Below are positions 25,923 to 32,114 of a DNA stretch of 64,000 bases, one piece after another. A program made the position numbers and the translations under genes. The notes below the pieces were generated by a model. It worked only from the letters and a program-made list of their open reading frames with translations, did no database searches and had not been told where the DNA came from. The first letter of the stretch is position 1. Each line of letters opens with the position of its first letter. Location of the stretch: positions 868,001 to 932,000 of the forward strand of contig CAVVQV010000004.1 in assembly GCA_963750495.1 (NCBI GenBank), read 5' to 3'. The stretch is from JANLYC01 sp963750495. GTDB taxonomy: Bacteria > Actinomycetota > Actinomycetes > Propionibacteriales > Nocardioidaceae.

Positions 25923-26016
25923 CCTCCGTCGAGTCGGACTTGATCAGGCCTTACAAATGACCGTACATTATGAGGCACGATACGACCGGGCATCGCCTCT
26001 CGCAAGAGGAGCCGCT
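25923..26016. promoter_or_regulatory. Divergent promoter region with a candidate GntR operator
   Basis: These 94 bases separate the persulfide dioxygenase gene (leftward) from the GntR gene (rightward from GTG 26017). A rightward promoter-like pair is TTGATC (25940) with TACATT (25964), 18 bases apart. The candidate -10 lies in AAATGACCGTACATTA (25955-25970), an imperfect dyad with half-sites AATG and CATT. The same 15-mer occurs at 7974-7988. A repressor here could control both directions. The pairing with this GntR protein is inference. Confidence 0.4.
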
Positions 26017-26820
26017 GTGGACCACCTGCCGCCTGTCGGTCCGCGGACCGTCGACCGGGCCAGCGCCTTGCCGCTGTGGGCGCAGGTACATGCAGACCTC
26101 CAGCGCCGCCTCGAGCGCGGCGAGTTCACGTCCGCGTTTCCCGGTGAGCTCGCGCTCGTCGCCGAGTACGACGTCAGCCGCCATACCGTGCGCGAAGCGC
26201 TCCGACGGATGCGGGAGCAAGGTGTCGTCACGGCCGAGCGCGGCCGACCGCCGCGCGTCACCACGACCACGGAGTTCGCGCAGCCCATCGGCACGGTCTA
26301 CAGCCTCTTCGCGGCGGTGACTGCCTCGGGACAGCGCCAGGAGAGCGTGGTCCGTGCCCTCGACACGCGAGCCGATGCCGTGGTCGCCGAACGGCTGGGC
26401 ATTGACGCGGCGGCACCCCTGGTGTTCCTCGAACGGCTGCGCCTGGCCGACGGTGAGCCGCTCGCGCTCGACCGCGTCTGGCTGCCGGAGCGTCTCGCGA
26501 CTCCCCTGCTCGACGCCGACTTCACCCACACCGCGTTGTATGCCGAGCTCGCCGAACGCTGCGGCGTCCGTGTGTCCGGAGGCAACGAGCACATCCGCGC
26601 GATCGTGCCCTCCAAGGCTGAATGCGCCCTGCTGCACCTGCCTGCTGACGGGGCTGCCCTGGCCCTCGACCGCCTCGGGTGCAGCGATGGGGTTCCGGTC
26701 GAGTGGCGGCACACGTTGGTGCGGGGAGACCGGTTCGCGGTCACCACGGAGTTCTCTCGAACGAGCGGCATCCAGGTCGGTGGGGCGGGACCGCTGCTTT
26801 CCTTTGACCAACGGCCCTGA
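26017..26820 (+). CDS. GntR-family (HutC/UTRA) regulator of the sulfur region
   Basis: I place the start at GTG 26017 (267 residues), which follows AGAGGAG. A longer frame from 25957 would run through the candidate operator. The winged helix is at about residues 12-75 (LWAQVHADLQRRLERGEF, LVAEYDVSRHTVREALRRM). The C-terminal UTRA ligand domain (about 85-250) includes PLVFLERLRLADGEPLALDRVWLP and ECALLHLPADGAALALDRLG. Full length and both domains look intact. Its divergent position beside the persulfide dioxygenase makes it the likely local regulator. The ligand might be a thiol or sulfur compound, but HutC proteins bind varied small molecules. Confidence 0.9.
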   Translation: MDHLPPVGPRTVDRASALPLWAQVHADLQRRLERGEFTSAFPGELALVAEYDVSRHTVREALRRMREQGVVTAERGRPPRVTTTTEFAQPIGTVYSLFAAVTASGQRQESVVRALDTRADAVVAERLGIDAAAPLVFLERLRLADGEPLALDRVWLPERLATPLLDADFTHTALYAELAERCGVRVSGGNEHIRAIVPSKAECALLHLPADGAALALDRLGCSDGVPVEWRHTLVRGDRFAVTTEFSRTSGIQVGGAGPLLSFDQRP

Positions 26821-26831
26821 GATCATCCCGT

Positions 26832-28007
26832 ATGGGTATCCACGGCACCCCTGGCTCCGGCGTCATCGGAATGGCAGGGCGGGTCACGAGCGAGCCCACG
26901 GCGCGACCACCCCGGCTCGTTCTCAACCGCGCCGGTCTCCCCGTGGTCGGAACGGCTCGGATCTACGTCTGTGGCATCACGCCGTACGACGTCACCCACC
27001 TCGGTCACGCCGCGACCTTCGTCTGGGCAGATCTGTTGGCCGCGGTGGTCCAGCTGACCGGCGTGCACACGTCCACCTGTCGGAATGTGACGGATGTCGA
27101 CGACGTCCTGACCCATGCTGCCGATGAGCGGGGCAAGCCGTACGACCAGTTCGCGCTCACCCAGGAGTTCCTGTTCGACCAGAACATGCAGCAGCTGCAG
27201 ATCAAGAGCCCGGACCACTCCCCTCGGGCGCGTCACCACATCGCGGCGGTGCAGCAGCTCGGTCAGGCCATGCTCGACTCCGGGGCGGGCTACGAGCGCG
27301 ACGGGCAAGTGTACTTCCGCGCTGACGACGTGCTCGCCGACACCGGACTGAGCATGGCGGAAGCACTGGACCTCAGCAGACAGCACGGCGACGACCCCGA
27401 CGACTCCCGCAAGGAACACCCGCTCGACGTCCCGGTATGGCGATCGTCCGACGAGCACGAACCGGCCTGGCCGAGCCCATGGGGATGGGGCCGACCGGGC
27501 TGGCATGCCGAGTGCGCGGCGATGTCGCTGGCGATCCATGGCTCGAATGTCGACGTGCTCGTCGGCGGCCATGATCTCGCCTTTCCGCACCACGCCTACC
27601 AGTCCGCCATGGTCGAGTGTGTGTCGCACGTGACGCCGTTCGCGCGTCGTCAGATGCACGTGGGCACGGTTCACCACAACGGGCACAAGATGGCGAAGTC
27701 CACCGGCAACCTCGTGCTGGTCGACGACGTGCTGGCTGACCACTCCGCGGCGGTCGTCCGCCTGCACCTGCTCGACCGCCGCTGGAGCGCGGAGTGGGAG
27801 TACGACGCCGGCGAGCTCGTTGCCACGAGCCAGCGGCTGGCGGCGTTGCATGCGGCGGCCGGCACCGGCACCGGCGGTGCCGAGGCGGTGGCCGACGTCG
27901 TCAACCGGCTGCTCGCCGACCTGGACGTCCGCGGCGCCGTCGAGCTGGCACTTGCCGAGGGCGGAGAGGCAGCCCGGTGGCTGACGTCGTTCCTCCGCGT
28001 GGTGTGA
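26832..28007 (+). CDS. MshC-like cysteine ligase (class I cysteinyl-tRNA-synthetase fold without anticodon domain)
   Basis: A 391-residue protein. The HIGH-type motif is THLGHAATF after the Zn Cys in IYVCGITPYD, with further Zn ligands in GRPGWHAECAAM and FPHHAYQSA. The KMSKS-type loop is HKMAKSTGNLVLV. It lacks the C-terminal tRNA-anticodon region of CysS. Its closest match in memory is MshC, which joins Cys to GlcN-inositol in mycothiol synthesis. The start could also be ATG 26871. It begins 11 bases after the GntR stop. Its location beside persulfide enzymes suggests a thiol cofactor link, though the housekeeping mshC is normally elsewhere and this may be a paralogue with another amine acceptor. 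Confidence 0.85.
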   Translation: MGIHGTPGSGVIGMAGRVTSEPTARPPRLVLNRAGLPVVGTARIYVCGITPYDVTHLGHAATFVWADLLAAVVQLTGVHTSTCRNVTDVDDVLTHAADERGKPYDQFALTQEFLFDQNMQQLQIKSPDHSPRARHHIAAVQQLGQAMLDSGAGYERDGQVYFRADDVLADTGLSMAEALDLSRQHGDDPDDSRKEHPLDVPVWRSSDEHEPAWPSPWGWGRPGWHAECAAMSLAIHGSNVDVLVGGHDLAFPHHAYQSAMVECVSHVTPFARRQMHVGTVHHNGHKMAKSTGNLVLVDDVLADHSAAVVRLHLLDRRWSAEWEYDAGELVATSQRLAALHAAAGTGTGGAEAVADVVNRLLADLDVRGAVELALAEGGEAARWLTSFLRVV

Positions 28008-28026
28008 TCCGGCACCGGGACGGGTC

Positions 28027-28716
28027 GTGAGCTGCTCACCACGGCACCGCACGGTCCCGGCACCGGCGCTCCCTCGCCTCGACCCTGCGGAAGCAACCGA
28101 GATCGCGGCCGGCTTCGCGGACACGATGGCCAGCCGCCGGACGATCCGCGACTTCACGTCCGACCCCGTTCCGATGGAGGTGATCCGCCATGCGATCCGG
28201 GCGGCGGGCACCGCGCCGAGCGGAGCGAACCTCCAGCCCTGGCGGTTCGTCGTCGTCACTGACGCGGAGCGCAAGCGGCTGCTGCGCGAAGGGGCCGAGG
28301 ACGAAGAGCGCCGCTTCTACGAAGGCCGGGTGTCCGACGAGTGGCGGGCGGCCCTGGAGCCACTCGGCACCGACTGGCACAAGCCGTTCCTCGAGGTGGC
28401 GCCCGTGGTCATCGTCGTCTTCGAGGTCCACCACAGCGACACAACTCCGCGGCCGTACTACGTCAAGGAGTCCGTGGGCATTGCCGTCGGGCTCCTGCTG
28501 GCAGCCCTGCACCAGGCCGGCCTGGCGACACTCACGCACACGCCGTCCCCGATGCGCTGGGTCAACCAGGTGCTCGATCGCCCGTCGCACGAGCGGCCGT
28601 TCGTGGTGATCCCGGTCGGCTACCCATCCGCAGGCGCGGAGGTGCCCGACATCCAGCGTAAGCCGCTCGACGAGGTGCTGGTCGAGCTGCCCGAGTCGCC
28701 GGGCGAGGTGGACTGA
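28027..28716 (+). CDS. Nitroreductase-fold flavoprotein of the iodotyrosine deiodinase (IYD) type
   Basis: A 229-residue FMN enzyme starting at GTG 28027, 19 bases after the MshC-like stop. FMN-binding landmarks are SRRTIRDF, GTAPSGANLQPW and GIAVGLLLAALHQAGLATLT. The C-terminal part (RPFVVIPVGYPSAGAEVP then IQRKPLDEVLVEL) matches IYD rather than ordinary NfsB-type enzymes. The substrate-clamp residues of mammalian IYD (Glu, Tyr four later, Lys 21 later) are present with the same spacing as Glu94, Tyr98 and Lys119. It may dehalogenate halotyrosines or reduce related phenols using flavin. The physiological substrate in bacteria is unknown. Confidence 0.88.
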   Translation: MSCSPRHRTVPAPALPRLDPAEATEIAAGFADTMASRRTIRDFTSDPVPMEVIRHAIRAAGTAPSGANLQPWRFVVVTDAERKRLLREGAEDEERRFYEGRVSDEWRAALEPLGTDWHKPFLEVAPVVIVVFEVHHSDTTPRPYYVKESVGIAVGLLLAALHQAGLATLTHTPSPMRWVNQVLDRPSHERPFVVIPVGYPSAGAEVPDIQRKPLDEVLVELPESPGEVD

Positions 28717-28736
28717 GTCCAGGGAAAGGATCTGCG

Positions 28737-29519
28737 TCAGCCGGCCAGTGAACCGCCGAAGATCTGCCAGGCCAGGAGCGACTTGGCCACGAGACTCAGC
28801 ACGAGGTAGGCCTTCTCGCCGTACGCGTAGTCGGTCCAAGACCCTACTTCGCGGTACTGGAGCCACTGGTTGAGACCGAAGCTGAAGAACAGGATCGCCT
28901 GCGTGACGATGATCCCGTAGACGAATCCCGGCACGGTGTCGGAGCCGAGGACGTTGACCACGATGGCGATCCACGGTGTGATGCCCACGATCGTCCCGAA
29001 CCAGAACGGCAGCATGGTGGTGGTCGTGCGACCGGGCGGGTTCATCCGCTCCTGAAGCCAACCGAAGAGGATCATCCCCACGTTGGCGCCGACGATGGCG
29101 ATGACCGCGTTGATACCGGTGATGCCGGAGTAGAAGCTGATGAGGATGATCATGATGGTCGCGCTGACGGAGTACTCGACCCAGCGGAACCGGTTGATGC
29201 CACGCCTTAAATCACGCTCGTAGGTGCCGCGGAACACCGTGGCCGTCAACAGGTGGTCGAGCGCAGCGAGGCCCAGGAAGACGGCCACCGCGACGCCGAT
29301 GCGTACGTCGAAGAGCGAGTCCGGCGCCGGCACCGTACTGCCGGGCGGTCCTTCGGGGAACGAGGAGGTCACGGTGATGGCGAAGCTCCCCGACAAGACG
29401 ATGACGACGACTGCCTGTGCCAGGTGCAGCGCGGTGAGCGCGAGATTCCACCTGCGCAGCCCAGCGAGCCGCTCGTCGGTGACACCGGTGGCTGTGGGCA
29501 TGACGGTCTTCGTGTCCAT
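28737..29519 (-). CDS. Heliorhodopsin, retinal-binding seven-helix membrane protein
   Basis: A 260-residue protein with seven hydrophobic helices. It matches heliorhodopsins rather than type-1 pump rhodopsins: RRWNLALTALHLAQ (His32) in helix 1, AALDHLLTATVF (His89) in helix 2, FRWVEYSVSATIMI with the counter-ion Glu115 in helix 3, and GEKAYLVLSLVAKSLLAWQIF with the retinal Schiff-base Lys246 in helix 7. Heliorhodopsins have an inverted topology, show no known ion pumping and are thought to sense light. The ATG at 29519 follows GGGTGGAG. It is divergent from a VanX-type peptidase and convergent, 20 bases away, with the IYD-like gene. No retinal-synthesis gene (blh, crt) is in the window. Confidence 0.95.
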   Translation of the reverse strand: MDTKTVMPTATGVTDERLAGLRRWNLALTALHLAQAVVVIVLSGSFAITVTSSFPEGPPGSTVPAPDSLFDVRIGVAVAVFLGLAALDHLLTATVFRGTYERDLRRGINRFRWVEYSVSATIMIILISFYSGITGINAVIAIVGANVGMILFGWLQERMNPPGRTTTTMLPFWFGTIVGITPWIAIVVNVLGSDTVPGFVYGIIVTQAILFFSFGLNQWLQYREVGSWTDYAYGEKAYLVLSLVAKSLLAWQIFGGSLAG

Positions 29520-29598
29520 GGCTCCACCCTTTCAGGCACTGGCAGCCAACAGAACCCCGAAACTTCGACACCCCTCGCGCACATGCCAGAATCGTCCG

Positions 29599-30270
29599 GT
29601 GATCGAACAGACCGCGGCCGACGTGGTGCTCATGGCCGATCCTCGGGTCGCGGAGATGCCGGTTCGGGAGATCGACGAGGGACCCGTGGACGTGCGCGAC
29701 GTGCTGGAGTTGGCGCTCGATCCGCTGAAAGAGACACCCAGCGGCGCCTACGCCTTGCTTCGCCGTGGCGTTTCTGAGCGGCTGCTCGCTGCTCAGGACC
29801 AGCTTCCTGCTGGCTACCGGCTGCTGCTGGTCGAGGGTTATCGGCCCTACGACCTGCAGGAGCAGTACTTCTCGAGCTACCGGTCGCGTGTGGAGGAGCT
29901 CGATCCCAGCCTGGACAGCGAGGCAAGTTTCCTGCTCGCCAGCAGGTATGTGTCGCCGCCACAGGTGGCTCCACATGTCAGTGGGGCCGCGATCGACCTC
30001 ACCCTGACGGACGAGTCGGGTCGGCATGCCGACCTGGGGACCCCGATCAACGCGCCTCCCGAGGACAGCGCGGCAGCGTGCTACTTCGCTGCCGACAACA
30101 TCTCCAAGGAGGCGCGTCATCATCGGGACCTGTTGGCGACAGCCTTGTCAGGAGCAGGACTGGTGAACTACCCGACGGAGTGGTGGCACTGGTCGTACGG
30201 CGACCGGTATTGGGCCCTGATGACTAGGCACCCGAACGCCCCGTACGGCCCCGTCCGACTACCCGACTGA
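29599..30270 (+). CDS. D-alanyl-D-alanine dipeptidase, VanX/DdpX family
   Basis: A 223-residue Zn dipeptidase starting at GTG 29599. The family signatures are in order: VEGYRPYDLQEQYF, then VAPHVSGAAIDLTL supplying the Zn His and Asp, and YPTEWWHWSYGDRYWA supplying the catalytic Glu and the third Zn His. There is no signal peptide, so it acts in the cytoplasm, where VanX-type enzymes cleave D-Ala-D-Ala in cell-wall recycling, nutrition or glycopeptide resistance. No vanH or vanA genes are adjacent, so resistance is unlikely from this window alone. It is divergent from the heliorhodopsin gene, 79 bases away. Confidence 0.93.
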   Translation: MIEQTAADVVLMADPRVAEMPVREIDEGPVDVRDVLELALDPLKETPSGAYALLRRGVSERLLAAQDQLPAGYRLLLVEGYRPYDLQEQYFSSYRSRVEELDPSLDSEASFLLASRYVSPPQVAPHVSGAAIDLTLTDESGRHADLGTPINAPPEDSAAACYFAADNISKEARHHRDLLATALSGAGLVNYPTEWWHWSYGDRYWALMTRHPNAPYGPVRLPD

Positions 30271-30308
30271 CCGGATCACCGAGCTCGGCCGTCCCCGCTG
30301 ATCGAGCG

Positions 30309-30332
30309 TGTCGAAACCGTCGGGTTTCGACA
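30309..30332. terminator. Short hairpin between convergent genes
   Basis: TGTCGAAACC (30309-30318) pairs perfectly with GGTTTCGACA (30323-30332) around a GTCG loop, 38 bases after the dipeptidase stop. The surrounding GATCGAGCGTGTCGAAA sequence belongs to a TCGA-rich hairpin family also found at 31928, 32008 and 55170. It is a plausible terminator, without a clear T-run. Confidence 0.55.
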
Positions 30333-30491
30333 GGTTCCCCGAACTGGCAGGTTGTGTTGGCCGTAAAGGGTAATCGGCCAGCACAGCTTCCCAGTCGGCG
30401 CGCGCATGTCTGCACCTTGGGCTGATGGCGGTCGAACTCCGGGACCGGGACCGGCGCGGCAACCAGCTCGACCACCGGTGGGTGGGAGTTT

Positions 30492-31875
30492 TCAGGCAGC
30501 CAGCAGTGCCGGTGCAGCGGTGACTGGCTGGTGGGTGCCGGTGTGGTCGACCAGGAGATAGCGGCCGTGCGGGGTGCGCCATACGAAGACGCCGGTGAAG
30601 GGTTGCACGACCTGCCAGTGGCCGTGGGTCTTGACCCGGTGGTGGAAGCGGGTGATGGGGCCGAGCTTGCCGAGGCCGGTCTGGCCCGGTGGTCCACCGT
30701 CGTCGGGTTTGACGAACGGAATGGTGTGGTCGATGTCGCCGGATCTTCGGCTGGAGGTGGCATACGGGAAGCAGTCGACCGGGATGGCGAGGTGGATCGG
30801 CTTCGCGGATCCGGTCGGGGATCTCATAGGCATCGACCGGCACCTGGTCGTTGAGATCGATCACCGGTTTCACGGTCACGTGGGCGTGGCCGAGCCACGT
30901 CTTGACCCGGTCCACGGTGACCGGTCCGACCTGCTCCACCCGGGCCACGCCTTCACCTGACACCAACGCCTGGTCGGTGAGGTGGACATACAACGTCACG
31001 TCGGGTCGGGTGCCTACTGGTCGAGGCGTCCGCACCGAGGACTGCACGCGTTCGGTCGGCTCGTCTAGGTCGTCGGGTTCGGTCTGGTCGGTGGCGGCGT
31101 GGATGTCGGCGAACAGGTCCAGCGCACGTTGGGGGTTGGCCAGGATCCCGATCGCGGCGGCGCGCCGTACGTCGACCGGGCGGGTGTCTCCCAGCGCGCC
31201 CAGGCCGGTGGAGATGCCGCCGATGGTGGCGTTGAAGCCCAACGCGTCGGGTGCCTCGGCCCGGATGAAGATCTCCTTCATGCCGGGCTCGGTGGGCTGG
31301 TCGGTGACCCAGACCCCTAACGATGCCTGTGCGTGGGCATCGGCTGCGTCGGGGTCACACTCCAGCCAACAGGCGGCGATGATGGCTTCGATCCGGCCCC
31401 ACGACAGGGAGTGCGCGTATCGGGCGATCCGCCGATCGACCACCGCCACGGTGTCCACACTGAGGTGGCGGGTGGCCTCGGCGGTCTTGCGGCCGATCCA
31501 CGGCTTGACCTCACCGGCCACGATGCGTGCCCACAGCCGTGGGAGGCGGTGGCGCAGGTCCAGGGCATCCCCGACCAGCCGCTCCGCGGCACTGGAGGAG
31601 GTGGCGAGGACGACGCCGAGCTCGGCGGGTGCGAACTCCGCCAGCGGCGGGGTGCCGGCGCCGCCGAACTGGACCAGCTGCTCGCTGCCGGGCAGCAGCG
31701 GGCTGGTGGGCCGGGCGAGCTCGCTGTGCAGGTCGGCCCAATGGGCGGCGGTCTGCAACAAGCGCACCTCGGTCTGTTCGGCAACCGCACGGACCTCCTC
31801 GACGTGGGACAGGGTGGCTGTCTCGTCGAGGGCATCGAGGTCGGTGTCGAACATGTGTTCGATTCTATCTGACAT
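30492..31875 (-). pseudogene. Second DUF222/HNH gene, split by one frameshift
   Basis: The DUF222 part reads from ATG 31875 (MSDRIEHMFDTDLDALDET) through AELGVVLATSSSAAERLVGDA to VPVDAYEIPDRIREA. It should then continue as IHLAIPVDCFPYATSSRRSG with the HNH-like DIDHTIPF, LGPITRFHHRVKTHG and VVQPFTGVFVWRTPHGRYL, but this lies one frame over. A single extra G near 30795 (GCCGATCC for GCCATCC) accounts for the shift. The unshifted frame runs on as a low-complexity tail to 30259. The rest looks well conserved, so the break is either recent or a sequence error. Confidence 0.8.
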
Positions 31876-31927
31876 GTCCGACCGTGCCCACACATTTTTC
31901 GCCTTGTGCACAACGGTGTCCGGGGTC

Positions 31928-31983
31928 TCGACAAGCTGTCCTGAGATCGAAGGGCTCGACCAGCGAAGGTTAGAGCTTGTCGA
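31928..31983. repeat. Spaced inverted repeat of the TCGA-rich family
   Basis: TCGACAAGCT (31928-31937) is complementary to AGCTTGTCGA (31974-31983), 36 bases apart. It sits upstream of the DUF222 gene start and next to the stronger hairpin at 32008. It shares its core CGACAAGCT/AGCTTGTCG with the other members. Confidence 0.6.
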
Positions 31984-32007
31984 AGTGCTCTAGCAGGCCG
32001 CTGCGGT

Positions 32008-32055
32008 GATCGAGCTTGTCGAGATCAAGGGGAAGTGATCTCGACAAGCTCGATC
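32008..32055 (-). terminator. Perfect 20-bp stem hairpin downstream of the subtilase gene
   Basis: Positions 32008-32027 and 32036-32055 are exact reverse complements with an 8-base loop (AGGGGAAG). The stem contains GATCGAGCTTGTCGAG. It lies 60 bases beyond the stop of the leftward subtilase gene and would close the 17.5-kb operon. No T-run is seen, so it may be a factor-dependent terminator, an RNA-stabilising end or a mobile REP-like element. Confidence 0.7.
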
Positions 32056-32114
32056 GCCGGTGGCTCGAGGGTTCCGCAGTTCGATCGCTGAGGGGTTGCG
32101 ATCGCCGGAGCCGG

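Noticed and set aside
29599..30270. Vancomycin-resistance cluster, because of the VanX-like gene
   Set aside because: No vanH, vanA or vanRS genes are adjacent. DdpX-like dipeptidases without resistance are common.
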